Made by a program: the position numbers and the translations under genes. Under the pieces are notes generated by a model, which did no database searches, had not been told where the DNA came from, and saw only the letters and a program-made list of their open reading frames with translations. A DNA stretch of 64,000 nucleotides. It comes from Eubacteriales bacterium. Lineage in GTDB: Bacteria; Bacillota; Clostridia; Saccharofermentanales; DTU023. This document shows positions 34,444-43,298 of the stretch, piece after piece. Numbering within the stretch: position 1 is the stretch's first letter; each line of letters begins with the position of its first letter. The stretch spans positions 456,347 through 520,346 of the forward strand of contig JAUNLW010000001.1 of assembly GCA_030532065.1 (NCBI GenBank). The letters are read 5' to 3'.

Positions 34444-36875
34444 AATTTCGCGGTCTGCCCTGGGAAAAGTAATCTCTGCCAATACCAACTACGTTTAGGT
34501 AGGAAGTCTTTTAATTGATCTTCTAACAAAGCATAGTAGGCAAAAACTGCCTGTAATTCCTGCTGGCTCAGTTCCTCTTCCGCAAAGAAGCATTTCTCCA
34601 AAGCCAGGCAAGCCGGATAACCAGCCACTGCACCTTGCGAAATAAAGCGCTGTTCCAAAACAGCAAATCTTTGAGTTAATGTAAGGTTAGGTGTAAAGCT
34701 GCATCCCGCTAGTTCTGCCATGACTTGCATGTCAGACCAGATCTGGCGCAGTAAATCAGCTTGGCTACGACTTTTCAGTGAATAGAGCAGATATTCCTGG
34801 TCATGACGCCTAGCCAGTCGTTTTTTTGCTGTCCGCAACCATATGGCCAAGGCAAGAATCAGCGATAAAAGCACTGCCAAAACCGCCAATATGACCTTTG
34901 TGACTCTTCCCATCTGCTTAGGTGGCTTAGGCGGAGGTACCTGTTCACCAGGGCTGGCCGGAGGAGTCGTCATTTGTTGTGACGGCTTAGGCTGCGGTTC
35001 GGTTGGCGGAGGCGCAGTTGTAGTTGGAGTAGTTTCAGTCTCATCACTTTGGCTGGGTTCTGTTGGCTCACTGGAATCAGTCTCATCCTCCTCAGCTTCA
35101 CCTTGGCCAGTTAGCGCATCTAGAGCACTTGCCGGTATAGCATCAATTCCTAGCCAGCCTAAACCTTCTACGTAAATCTCACTCCAGGCATGGGCATGAT
35201 CAGTAAGAACATCTCGGGTAAAGGCCGAACTTCCAGCTGGATACAAGCCCTCGTCCACCGGAGGTACCACAAAGCCTTCTACATAGCGAGCTTCCATCCC
35301 CAGCTCTCTGGCAAAAAGCGTTAAAGCAGTAGCAAAGTAAGTGCAGTAACCTTCCTTATCCTTGAGGAACTGCTCCAGGAAATCCAGATTAGGATCTGGG
35401 TAGGCTACCTGTAGTGAATATTGGTATTTAGTTTCCAGATGTTGACTGATAAGACGCAGCTTTTCCAAGACTTTTACCGGATCTTGTGTTGGATTCTGGT
35501 AAATAATTTTAGCCAACTCCGAATCGTGCCGCTCAACCATAGACTTATAGCTGTCTGTGGGTGAGCTAAGCTGTAGACTGACTGTTTTCGAGTCTAAAGC
35601 TCTTTCCAGGTAAGACCAGAGCGTTTTACGCTTAAGTTCTTTTTGTACGTAGCCTTGTACTGTATAAGGCAAACTCAGTTCATGACCGGCATAGATCTGA
35701 CCGCTACGATTGTAGTAATAAGCTTCATCTTCCTGTCCACTGTTAATAGACAAAGGCTTACCACCATTAAATACGATCTGAATTGGCTGACGCACAGGCC
35801 TTATCTCTACATCTGTCAGGCTGAAGATTTGGTTGACGTAGGCTTCCGCCGGACTGTTGGGACTGGGATAAGCAAATATTGAAGCCTGCACACCGTGGCG
35901 GCTTTGATTATCAAAGATATAGTTTGGCTCCATTTCACTTCCCAGCCACATGCGACCGTTGTAGTCGTTAGCTACAGAACCGCGTAGGCGGAAGGCAGAA
36001 CTGGGGCCGGTAACCTGCATGAAGAGCTGGTGATCCAAATCCATGGGGCCACCTAAATTATCGTTTACCGGGTAGTACCCCGCATCTCGCAAAGTAAACT
36101 CGTAATAACTGACGATTTCCGGCGTATTTAGACGTTTCCTCGCTTGACGGATATAGTCAGCCAGAGCAGGTATCTGGAAGAAATTATCCGGAACCAGGCT
36201 CTGACAAACGAAAGAAAATACCAAAATCAGACAAACTAAGATTAAAGGCCAGGTATTGAGCCTGACTTTTTTCTCAATCTGCCCCCCCTGATTGAAGGTC
36301 ATGCCTATAACAAAAAGGCAGATACCGATGGCTAAGATATAGTTTCCCTTAATTTGATCGGATTCTGGGCCACCGAAAAAAGGTATGGCCATAACCAGAG
36401 CTAAAGCGAAAGGCTTGGGCTTTAAAGCGGTGAATAGATAAGCCAGAGTAAGGGCCAGTATGCCTACTAAAGTGGCATAGGATTCCGGCATAGTAACTCC
36501 TTCCTGCGTTGCTTTAAAAGACCACAAGAAGGCAGAAGCTAGTTCCGCACCTAACTGACTAAGAAAGTTATGTATTCCCAGAAAAAGCGGCGTATGCAGG
36601 AATAAACTTAAAAGACCTGTCACAGCTAATAAAGGTATAAAAACCGCCCAGAGTTTAGGCCTGAATAACAGTAAAGAATAAACCAGGACCAGCCCCAGCT
36701 GCAGCGCTAACTGCGCGCCCAAGTCGAAAACTACTCCCAGGTTACTTAATGTCACATAAGTCCAGGCTAGAGCAAACAGCAAGGCCAATATACCTCTGAA
36801 GCTGGCGCCCAGTATATCACCCAAAGGCGAGTTGGCTAAGTTTTGAGGATTGTCTCGCGTCAGAAAAATGCGCAT
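34440..36875 (-). CDS. Membrane transglutaminase-like protein (TgpA-type)
   Basis: An 811-residue protein. Residues about 20-250 hold a cluster of membrane helices. The extracytoplasmic part contains the papain-like transglutaminase core: GYCTYFATALTLFAREL with the catalytic Cys, DHAHAWSEIYVEG with His, and GIDAIPA with Asp. A Glu/Thr/Pro-rich linker (about 600-660) precedes one more membrane helix and a cytoplasmic C-terminal domain. This is the TgpA layout. It ends an operon with MoxR ATPase and a DUF58 protein, the usual trio; their stop and start overlap (TGATG). Its substrate is unknown. Confidence 0.9.
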   Translation of the reverse strand: MRIFLTRDNPQNLANSPLGDILGASFRGILALLFALAWTYVTLSNLGVVFDLGAQLALQLGLVLVYSLLLFRPKLWAVFIPLLAVTGLLSLFLHTPLFLGIHNFLSQLGAELASAFLWSFKATQEGVTMPESYATLVGILALTLAYLFTALKPKPFALALVMAIPFFGGPESDQIKGNYILAIGICLFVIGMTFNQGGQIEKKVRLNTWPLILVCLILVFSFVCQSLVPDNFFQIPALADYIRQARKRLNTPEIVSYYEFTLRDAGYYPVNDNLGGPMDLDHQLFMQVTGPSSAFRLRGSVANDYNGRMWLGSEMEPNYIFDNQSRHGVQASIFAYPSPNSPAEAYVNQIFSLTDVEIRPVRQPIQIVFNGGKPLSINSGQEDEAYYYNRSGQIYAGHELSLPYTVQGYVQKELKRKTLWSYLERALDSKTVSLQLSSPTDSYKSMVERHDSELAKIIYQNPTQDPVKVLEKLRLISQHLETKYQYSLQVAYPDPNLDFLEQFLKDKEGYCTYFATALTLFARELGMEARYVEGFVVPPVDEGLYPAGSSAFTRDVLTDHAHAWSEIYVEGLGWLGIDAIPASALDALTGQGEAEEDETDSSEPTEPSQSDETETTPTTTAPPPTEPQPKPSQQMTTPPASPGEQVPPPKPPKQMGRVTKVILAVLAVLLSLILALAIWLRTAKKRLARRHDQEYLLYSLKSRSQADLLRQIWSDMQVMAELAGCSFTPNLTLTQRFAVLEQRFISQGAVAGYPACLALEKCFFAEEELSQQELQAVFAYYALLEDQLKDFLPKRSWYWQRLLFPGQTAKF

Positions 36876-38080
36876 CAGATACCTCTCATCCCCATTGGTT
36901 GACGATTCAAGGATACGCGCACACCGGCTGCCGACAGTCTGCGAATCAGTACTTTCCAGGACTGTGGCGGATTTGGTTCAGTATGGATCAGCCGTAATAA
37001 TATGCCTTGAGCCTGAGAAGCCAAGATTAATAGCTCCGAGGTGATTTCTTCGTTTAATTCAGCACTGAAGATGCAGTAAAAGGCTGCCAATCCTTCCAAA
37101 CTTTCCTCACTAAGTTGTTTGGTGAAGTCCACTTGCGGCTCCAAAGGTAATGAAGCCAGCTGTATCCTTAAAGAATTGTATTCATCGAGAGAGTCTACTC
37201 TCAGTTGGTCACGCCAGGGACGACGCAGGCGGATATTTAATTTATAGCCTTGGCTGAGGAAAGATTGAGCTGCTTCCGAGACATGATCCAGGACCAGGTC
37301 TCGCACCAAATAGTGATATGCGCGGTCTTGAGCGTTTTCAGACTGGCTGACTGCCGGTAAGTTAAAAACAAAAAACAACTCATTCTCATCGGCTTTCTCA
37401 TATTGGCGCACCATCCACTCCTGTAAGCGGGCAGAAAGTTTCCAATGAACATCACGGCGATTATCACCAGGTCTTAGTGGGCGGATTAAATCAATCTCGT
37501 CCAGATCAAAATCGCTCTTCTTGGAAATAGCTTCACCTTCGTCCAGGTAAGCCCGACTTTCTTCTTTATCCAGTATCGAAACTAAGCTTCGTGGCAAGAC
37601 CAGGATCGGATCAAAAGCCTCTGCTTGGAAGCTGCTGAGTTTAAGTGAAAAGAAACCCATTGGGTCTAAAATTCTGAGTTCTAGAGAATAAGGCCTCAAT
37701 GGTCCGGTATGCCGACTGGTGAGTTCCAGACTAATACGGAGTTTTTCTTTGGCTTTCACAGGGAAAGGATTAAGGTACTCAGTCTCCCCACCTTGTTCTG
37801 ACAGATAGCTAGCATAGATGTAGGAAGAAGCCCAAAGGCTGCTCGAACTTAGATCAAAATGCCAATAGGCTGTTTCTCCTCTTTCCACATAGGCTTTTTG
37901 CCTTTGCATTTGCCAGTGGATGTGCCTGCTTCTCCATAAGCCTGCCATTAGAGACAAGACTGGAAGAAAGAGCAGGAAAAACATAAGAAAGTTGTGCCAG
38001 GGCCAATCACCAAAATGGCCTGCCAACCACATAGCCAAGCTTAAAATAAGCCAGTAGAAAAAACGCGGGCGAACGATCAT
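36875..38080 (-). CDS. DUF58 domain protein
   Basis: A 401-residue protein with two N-terminal hydrophobic segments and a DUF58 domain, seen in the diagnostic LRPGDNRRDVHWKLSARL block at about residues 205-222. These proteins carry a von Willebrand factor A-like fold and accompany MoxR ATPases. The ATG overlaps the moxR-like stop (ATGA), and its own stop overlaps the transglutaminase start. The trio is thought to act in envelope or complex maturation; the exact role is unknown. Confidence 0.9.
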   Translation of the reverse strand: MIVRPRFFYWLILSLAMWLAGHFGDWPWHNFLMFFLLFLPVLSLMAGLWRSRHIHWQMQRQKAYVERGETAYWHFDLSSSSLWASSYIYASYLSEQGGETEYLNPFPVKAKEKLRISLELTSRHTGPLRPYSLELRILDPMGFFSLKLSSFQAEAFDPILVLPRSLVSILDKEESRAYLDEGEAISKKSDFDLDEIDLIRPLRPGDNRRDVHWKLSARLQEWMVRQYEKADENELFFVFNLPAVSQSENAQDRAYHYLVRDLVLDHVSEAAQSFLSQGYKLNIRLRRPWRDQLRVDSLDEYNSLRIQLASLPLEPQVDFTKQLSEESLEGLAAFYCIFSAELNEEITSELLILASQAQGILLRLIHTEPNPPQSWKVLIRRLSAAGVRVSLNRQPMGMRGI

Positions 38081-39027
38081 GATTCCGGTACAGGTGTCCG
38101 ATCTAATACTTCGAGGATCACGCTCTCAGCGGTAACGTGGCGCAGCTTGCTCTCAGGTAGCATATTGAGGCGATGGGCCAGTACTTGTGTGGCCATCATT
38201 TGGACATCATCAGGGCGCACGTATGTGCGTCCCTTGATCAAAGCTCTGGCTTTGGCTGCCTGCATCAGCATTTTGGAAGCGCGCGGGCTGGCCCCCAGTT
38301 TAACTTCCGGATGCTGACGACTACCTTCGGTCAAACGAGCAATATAGTACTTGATTGAGTCAGCGCAATGGACCAGTCTGGCTTGCTCTCTCATCCACAT
38401 GACTTGCTGTGCTCCGGCTACCGGCCTGACCCGCTCAATGGGATTTTCTTCATCATAGAGGCGCAGGATCTGAACTTCTTCTTCCGGACTGGGATAGCCC
38501 AGGCTGATCTTGAGCATAAAACGGTCCAGCTGGGCTTCGGGCAGAGCATAGGTACCTACATGTTCTACTGGGTTTTGGGTAGCAAGAACCATAAAGGGCT
38601 GCGGAACTTGGTAAGTAGTACCATCCACGGTTACCTGCCCTTCTTGCATTACTTCCAGAAGTGCGGACTGAGTCTTAGGTGAAGTACGATTGATTTCGTC
38701 CGCCAGAACAATTTGACTCATTACTGAACCAGGTTGAAACTCGAACTCATGAGTCTTCTGGTTATAAAGGTTAAAGCCCGTAACATCTGAAGGCATCAGG
38801 TCGGGAGTAAATTGTATACGTTTAAAGGACAAACTCAGAGAACGGGCAAAGCTGGATACCAAGGTAGTCTTACCTATTCCTGGTACGTCTTCAATCAGTA
38901 CGTGACCACCGGCAGCCATGGCAATGATCAGGCTCTCAATCACCTGTTCTTTACCGATCATGACTTGATTGATATTATTTTCGATCTGTTCGCTTAACTG
39001 CTTAAAACCAGCGGCGTTAGCTTTCAT
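38077..39027 (-). CDS. MoxR-family AAA+ ATPase
   Basis: A 316-residue AAA+ ATPase. Walker A is EDVPGIGKTTLVSSFARSL, Walker B is LADEINRTSPKTQSALLEVMQE, and sensor 1 is LATQNPVEHVGTYALPEAQLDRF. The C-terminal lid follows (GASPRASKMLMQAAKARA). It is a probable chaperone for the DUF58 and transglutaminase proteins encoded next. It overlaps the upstream small gene by 11 nt, so four genes are coupled. Confidence 0.93.
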   Translation of the reverse strand: MKANAAGFKQLSEQIENNINQVMIGKEQVIESLIIAMAAGGHVLIEDVPGIGKTTLVSSFARSLSLSFKRIQFTPDLMPSDVTGFNLYNQKTHEFEFQPGSVMSQIVLADEINRTSPKTQSALLEVMQEGQVTVDGTTYQVPQPFMVLATQNPVEHVGTYALPEAQLDRFMLKISLGYPSPEEEVQILRLYDEENPIERVRPVAGAQQVMWMREQARLVHCADSIKYYIARLTEGSRQHPEVKLGASPRASKMLMQAAKARALIKGRTYVRPDDVQMMATQVLAHRLNMLPESKLRHVTAESVILEVLDRTPVPES

Positions 39028-39658
39028 TAGTTTTTCCTTCCAGTTCTTCTCGCACCGCTAAATCCAAGCGGGGATATTTTATATAGGGATCTGACGCATA
39101 GCGAGTGAAAAGTCTAAAACAACGTTTGTACTCTAAAGGCCGGAAAGCCCAAATATGATCCCAGGCTTCACTTCCCTCAATTTCTATCAGAATCAGGCCA
39201 TGCCACGCATATTCAGAAAACTGACGCAAAGCATTACTTAGTGTCGGTTCATCATCCAGTCGATCCATGTGAAACGCGTCTATTTTACCATCTTTAGCCT
39301 TAAACTTATGAACGGTATTAGCCTCTAGAACCCAAATAGCCGACAAACCCTCCAGTTGCAGTACCAGTCGCTGATTCGAGGAGCGTAAGACCCAGGTATC
39401 AGGTTGCTTTAGCATAAGATAACAAATCTCTAATTTAGGTTCGTTTAATCCGCTGATATGAGAAAGTGGAATAGCAAATAGAGCATTTTCCGCTTGTCTG
39501 TGCGCCTCACGCTGCTTCCTAAGCTGGTATTTACGCCATAATTCAAAGAAAAAATAACAGAGCGCGAAGAAACAGGTCAAGATCACCAGACCAGAGCGGA
39601 GCGGGCCTGTAAAATAAAGCGCCAGGCAAGTAATCAGTAAGAGTAAGGCGATCAGCAA
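39017..39658 (-). CDS. Unknown membrane-anchored protein heading the MoxR operon
   Basis: A 213-residue protein I do not recognise. Two hydrophobic segments at about 2-18 and 21-39 are followed by a basic stretch (RKYQLRKQREAHRQ) and a soluble cytoplasmic domain rich in beta strands (VLRSSNQRLVLQLEGLSAIWVLE). The start is TTG with AAGGAG 6 nt upstream. Its 3' end overlaps the MoxR gene by 11 nt, so it is translated with the MoxR-DUF58-transglutaminase set and may be an extra component of it. Confidence 0.7.
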   Translation of the reverse strand: MLIALLLLITCLALYFTGPLRSGLVILTCFFALCYFFFELWRKYQLRKQREAHRQAENALFAIPLSHISGLNEPKLEICYLMLKQPDTWVLRSSNQRLVLQLEGLSAIWVLEANTVHKFKAKDGKIDAFHMDRLDDEPTLSNALRQFSEYAWHGLILIEIEGSEAWDHIWAFRPLEYKRCFRLFTRYASDPYIKYPRLDLAVREELEGKTNES

Positions 39659-39673
39659 GTCGCTCTCCTTCTT

Positions 39674-40534
39674 TTAGGGCTGTGAGGGCCAGAGGCCTAA
39701 GCCTTCAAAGCGTTCGGCACGCTCCCTGGTCTTCCCATCCTGAGCTTTAGCTTCTTCCAGAAAATTTGGATGCTTGTCCAAAAATGCCAACATGTATTGA
39801 TCAGGATCAGCAAAAAAATGGTCCAGAGACTGTTCCTGAGCTTCGCTGATCTGTCCCAAGTCACGGGCCAAAGCAAAAAACTCCGGTCCGATAGTTACTA
39901 AGGTAGAAAGATAAACACCAGCCGCGGCCAGGTTCTCGCGACCACCCTGCTGACGATCGACTACGGCCAGAGTATGACTAATGGAAGCTCCACACTCTTC
40001 CAAAGAAGGCAGCCAGGTCCGTATGTAAGAAGAAGCTTCCGTAACCAGGTCTGCAACATGCAAGACTTCCGCTCCTGCCAGTTCCTCGGAGTTTACCTCT
40101 TGGGATTGCTTAAAGTGCTGAGTGGTGAGGAATACGGCACCGTCCTTAAGGATACTTAAATGATTTTTACCCAGGAGCTCAGCTAAGGCAAAAGAAAAGA
40201 AAAAGTCACGTCTGGCGCCACCGGAAATATAGTCAAATCGCATGTCCTGGCAAAGCTCAGCCAAGTGCTCAATAACTTGAGCATAAGGTGGATGTGTTTT
40301 GTATTGATGCCAGGCATCTACACCAACAACCCTGCCCAAGGCTAAAGGATAATCGAGGCAGCGATCGATTTTTTGTAACAGTTTACCGGCCTCTGTCTCA
40401 TTTTCATATAAGAAATGAGTATTGATAAAATAGGGGCCGAATTTTCCAGATGTATACCAAAATGGCTTATCAGGATTAGCTACTCTGAATGCGTGGCTGG
40501 AAAAGAGTAAGTTTACAATCTCCTTGTTATCCAA
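39674..40534 (-). CDS. pyrE: Divergent orotate phosphoribosyltransferase
   Basis: A 286-residue protein with type I phosphoribosyltransferase traits. FWYTSGKFGPYFINTHFLY resembles the OPRTase entry FxLxSGxxSPYYxD. YISGGARRDFFFSFALAEL resembles the substrate loop. VVDRQQGGRENLAAAGVYL is a near-exact OPRTase C-terminal block. The PRPP motif, usually VEDVxTTGxS, is VADLVTEASS, so two key positions differ. It lies downstream of pyrC-pyrF-pyrK-pyrD on the same strand and would complete UMP synthesis. The start is TTG with GGAGG close upstream. It is longer than classical PyrE, and about 70 extra C-terminal residues are unexplained. Confidence 0.75.
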   Translation of the reverse strand: MDNKEIVNLLFSSHAFRVANPDKPFWYTSGKFGPYFINTHFLYENETEAGKLLQKIDRCLDYPLALGRVVGVDAWHQYKTHPPYAQVIEHLAELCQDMRFDYISGGARRDFFFSFALAELLGKNHLSILKDGAVFLTTQHFKQSQEVNSEELAGAEVLHVADLVTEASSYIRTWLPSLEECGASISHTLAVVDRQQGGRENLAAAGVYLSTLVTIGPEFFALARDLGQISEAQEQSLDHFFADPDQYMLAFLDKHPNFLEEAKAQDGKTRERAERFEGLGLWPSQP

Positions 40535-40592
40535 GATTACCTCCTACTATGCCCGAGGCAAAGCTCTGCAAAGTTCCTCTCATGTAAGCTAC

Positions 40593-40621
40593 ATTATAGA
40601 TAAACGGCGTTATCGGGTCAC
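40593..40621 (-). promoter_or_regulatory. Possible promoter of the pyrE-like gene
   Basis: On the minus strand, GTGACC (40621-40616), 17-bp spacer, TATAAT (40598-40593), 59 nt before the TTG start and inside the 125-bp gap after pyrD. Confidence 0.5.
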
Positions 40622-40659
40622 CCTTAACGGCAGTTTTAGCCTTAAGTTTGGCTATTTGC

Positions 40660-41574
40660 TCAAGACTTCCAATAATTGAGGCTTCCTATCCATGCATCTA
40701 AGGAGGAAATTTCCAACTCCCTCATTTCTTGTTCCATCTCCTTGCGCAACGAGTCTATGATATGTGGATGCGCAAAATTGGCGCTGCCTACCTGCACCGC
40801 GCTAGCTCCGGCCAACATAAATTCCAGTACATCTTTACCGGAAGTTATCCCGCCCAACCCTATTACCGGTATGGAAACTGAGCGATAAACATCGGCCACC
40901 ATGCGCAAAGCCAATGGTTTAATACAGGGACCAGACAGACCTCCGGTATTGTTTTTGAGCACTGGTCTACGAGTTTTCAAATCAATAGCCATGCCTAAAA
41001 AAGTATTTACCAGAGAGATGGCATCCGCCCCACCTGCTTCTGCCGCTTTCGCTGCTTCTGTAATGTCAGTTATATTTGGTGTCAACTTGGCAATTAGTGG
41101 CTTACTGCTAACATTGCGACAAGCTGCCACTGTGCTCTCCAATAGATCATAGTGCGTCCCAATGGCCATACCACCATGCTTTACGTTAGGGCAGGATAAA
41201 TTAAGTTCAATTGCAAAAATATCAGTGCCATCCAGCTTTTCGCAGAGATAAACATAATCTTCTGTTACACTGCCAGCTACATTTACAATAGTGGTATTGG
41301 TCTCTTCAAGCATAAACGGCAAATCATACATCAGAAAGTAGTCAATGCCAGGGTTTTGCAGGCCAACGCTGTTCAACAAGCCTGAGGCAGTCTCACAAAC
41401 ACGTGGACCGGGATTACCCAGACGCTTTTCTCTGGTTATCGCAGTGGAAACCAGGCCGCCCCAGGCCTTTAAATCCTGATAGGCTGCAGCTTCTCTACCA
41501 CAGGCAAAACAGCCGGAGGCAGTAAAGATTGGGTTTATCAAAAGATTGCCAAATAATTCAACTGATAGATCCAT
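40660..41574 (-). CDS. pyrD: Dihydroorotate dehydrogenase B, catalytic subunit
   Basis: A 305-residue class 1B enzyme oxidising dihydroorotate to orotate with FMN. Visible are NPIFTASGCFACG near the N-terminus, NSVGLQNPGIDYF, the NLSCPNVKHGG block containing the catalytic Cys, and GLGGITSGKDVLEFMLAGA near the end. I use the ATG at 41574, which has AGGAGG 6 nt upstream; the open frame continues into pyrK but without a good site. The enzyme partners with PyrK, encoded 10 nt upstream. Confidence 0.96.
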   Translation of the reverse strand: MDLSVELFGNLLINPIFTASGCFACGREAAAYQDLKAWGGLVSTAITREKRLGNPGPRVCETASGLLNSVGLQNPGIDYFLMYDLPFMLEETNTTIVNVAGSVTEDYVYLCEKLDGTDIFAIELNLSCPNVKHGGMAIGTHYDLLESTVAACRNVSSKPLIAKLTPNITDITEAAKAAEAGGADAISLVNTFLGMAIDLKTRRPVLKNNTGGLSGPCIKPLALRMVADVYRSVSIPVIGLGGITSGKDVLEFMLAGASAVQVGSANFAHPHIIDSLRKEMEQEMRELEISSLDAWIGSLNYWKS

Positions 41575-41584
41575 AACGCCCCTC

Positions 41585-42373
41585 CTAAAATACGACCAGC
41601 TTACTGTCGAAGCAGGGACCGTCGACACAGCAGCGCAGGCGCTCTAAATGGCCGTCTTTACCCAATACATCAACCGCACAACCTGTGCAAAGTCCCAGAC
41701 CGCAGCCCATATAAGTTTCCAAAGACAGCTGACAATCAATCTGTCTGTCCGCGGCGAACTTTTGCACATAAGCTAAGAGGGGGCGTGGCCCGCATGCCAG
41801 GAGGAGCAGGTCGGGATCTTGCTCCAAGTCCCCAAAATAATGCTCCAGACAGGCTCCCGCATGGCCGGTAAAATCCAGTCCACCTGTGTCTGAGCTATAG
41901 TAGACCGGGCCGGGAAGTTCCTCAAAAGTCTCTCGCGGATAAGCTTGTTCCACTGAGCCGAAACCGCAGATCAAGGCGGTTTCACCACCGGCTTCTGCTA
42001 CGCTTTCCAGCGCAGCGTATAAAGGGAAAATTCCGCTACTTCCGCCGATACCGATTACCCGTTTATAGGGTGCCAGTTCAAAGCCGTTACCCAGAGGACC
42101 GATTAGCTTCACCAGGCTGTTTAAGGGCAAGCCTGCCAGACGTCTGGAAGATTCTCCCACAATCTGAACCCCCACGCGAATAATACCTCGCTCCTCATCC
42201 TGATGCATGAGGGCGAAAGGACGGCATATGTATCCTCCACAGTCTATTTCCAAAAATTGACCGGGTTGGAAACGACCTGCCAGCTCTGCGCAGGCAAAAT
42301 CCAAGATATAAGTGGTCGGATTTACATAACGCTTGATGATCAATCTGGCATGATACTCAATTTCTTTAAGCAT
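41585..42373 (-). CDS. pyrK: Dihydroorotate dehydrogenase electron transfer subunit
   Basis: A 262-residue ferredoxin-reductase-like protein that passes electrons from PyrD to NAD. The FAD-binding CRPFALMHQD, the NAD-binding IGIGGSSGIFPLYAALES and the 2Fe-2S ligands in YMGCGLGLCTGCAVDV and RCCVDGPCF are all visible. It overlaps the pyrF end by 8 nt and precedes pyrD. The presence of PyrK shows an NAD-linked DHODH, as expected for an anaerobe. Confidence 0.96.
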   Translation of the reverse strand: MLKEIEYHARLIIKRYVNPTTYILDFACAELAGRFQPGQFLEIDCGGYICRPFALMHQDEERGIIRVGVQIVGESSRRLAGLPLNSLVKLIGPLGNGFELAPYKRVIGIGGSSGIFPLYAALESVAEAGGETALICGFGSVEQAYPRETFEELPGPVYYSSDTGGLDFTGHAGACLEHYFGDLEQDPDLLLLACGPRPLLAYVQKFAADRQIDCQLSLETYMGCGLGLCTGCAVDVLGKDGHLERLRCCVDGPCFDSKLVVF

Positions 42374-43298
42374 TGATCAAAGCCTCCCTTAAATCATCAC
42401 GCATGCGCAAGGCTTCTTCCCGCGCACCTTCCGCAAATTCTGTTTCTGGTCTGCCTTGTTTTTTCCAGGCTAACATGATGCCGCGCGAGGAATTTACCAG
42501 GCCACCTTGTTTGAAGGCAAAGCCTGCAACCGCGTCCACTGCTCCTGCTCCCTGAGCGCCATAACCGGGTATCAGGAAGTACTGTCGTGGCATCCGAGAG
42601 CGCAAGGCTTTAGCTTCGTTAGGCCAGGTTGCGCCCACTACCGCACCCAGGCTGGAAAATTCTTCTTCTGGATCCAACTCTCTAGACCAGGCAGCCACCA
42701 GATCCGCCATGGCTTCATAAACCTTACGGCCATCTTCCAGCACAAGGTCCTGCAAGTCAACCGCGCTGGGGTTTGAAGTGCGAACCAGAACGAAACAACC
42801 TTTGCCGCGCTCATGACATTGTTCCAGAAAAGGTTTTACTCCATCCCAGCCCAAGTAAGCATTGATCGTTACCGCATCTGCGTCCATGGCCGACCAGAGG
42901 CCTTCTTTAACTGGACTTTGTCCAATACTGGCCAAAGCATAGGCCTCAGCTGAGCTGCCAATATCGTTGCGTTTGGCATCCAGAATAGTCAGGTAGCCCA
43001 AAGTTTTTGCATAATCTATACTTTCTGCCAAAACCTTGATACCAGCTGCTCCATATTGTTCATAGCAGGCTGATTGGAACTTTACACAGGCTACACAATC
43101 CTGTAGCGCGTCTAAAATAGCTCGATTGAACATTCCAAAAGCCTCAGCTACTTGCTCTGCTTCGCTATATCCCTGATCCGCGCTTGCCTCCAAAAGACTA
43201 TTTGGCACATATTCTTTTCTGGGATCGAGGCCGAGGACTGAAGGGTTATCGAGTTCTTTAATTCTCTCGCTGAGGCGGCTAGCAAAACTAGGCAACAT
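42366..43298 (-). CDS. pyrF: Orotidine 5'-phosphate decarboxylase
   Basis: A 310-residue type 2 OMP decarboxylase. LGLDPRKEYVPNSL opens the barrel, the catalytic block is ILDAKRNDIGSSAEAYA, followed by DAVTINAYLGWDGVKPF, and the phosphate loop is near LIPGYGAQGAGA. I use the ATG at 43298, with AAGGAG 9 nt upstream; the open frame continues to 43328 inside pyrC. It overlaps the pyrC end by 11 nt. Confidence 0.95.
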   Translation of the reverse strand: MLPSFASRLSERIKELDNPSVLGLDPRKEYVPNSLLEASADQGYSEAEQVAEAFGMFNRAILDALQDCVACVKFQSACYEQYGAAGIKVLAESIDYAKTLGYLTILDAKRNDIGSSAEAYALASIGQSPVKEGLWSAMDADAVTINAYLGWDGVKPFLEQCHERGKGCFVLVRTSNPSAVDLQDLVLEDGRKVYEAMADLVAAWSRELDPEEEFSSLGAVVGATWPNEAKALRSRMPRQYFLIPGYGAQGAGAVDAVAGFAFKQGGLVNSSRGIMLAWKKQGRPETEFAEGAREEALRMRDDLREALINA

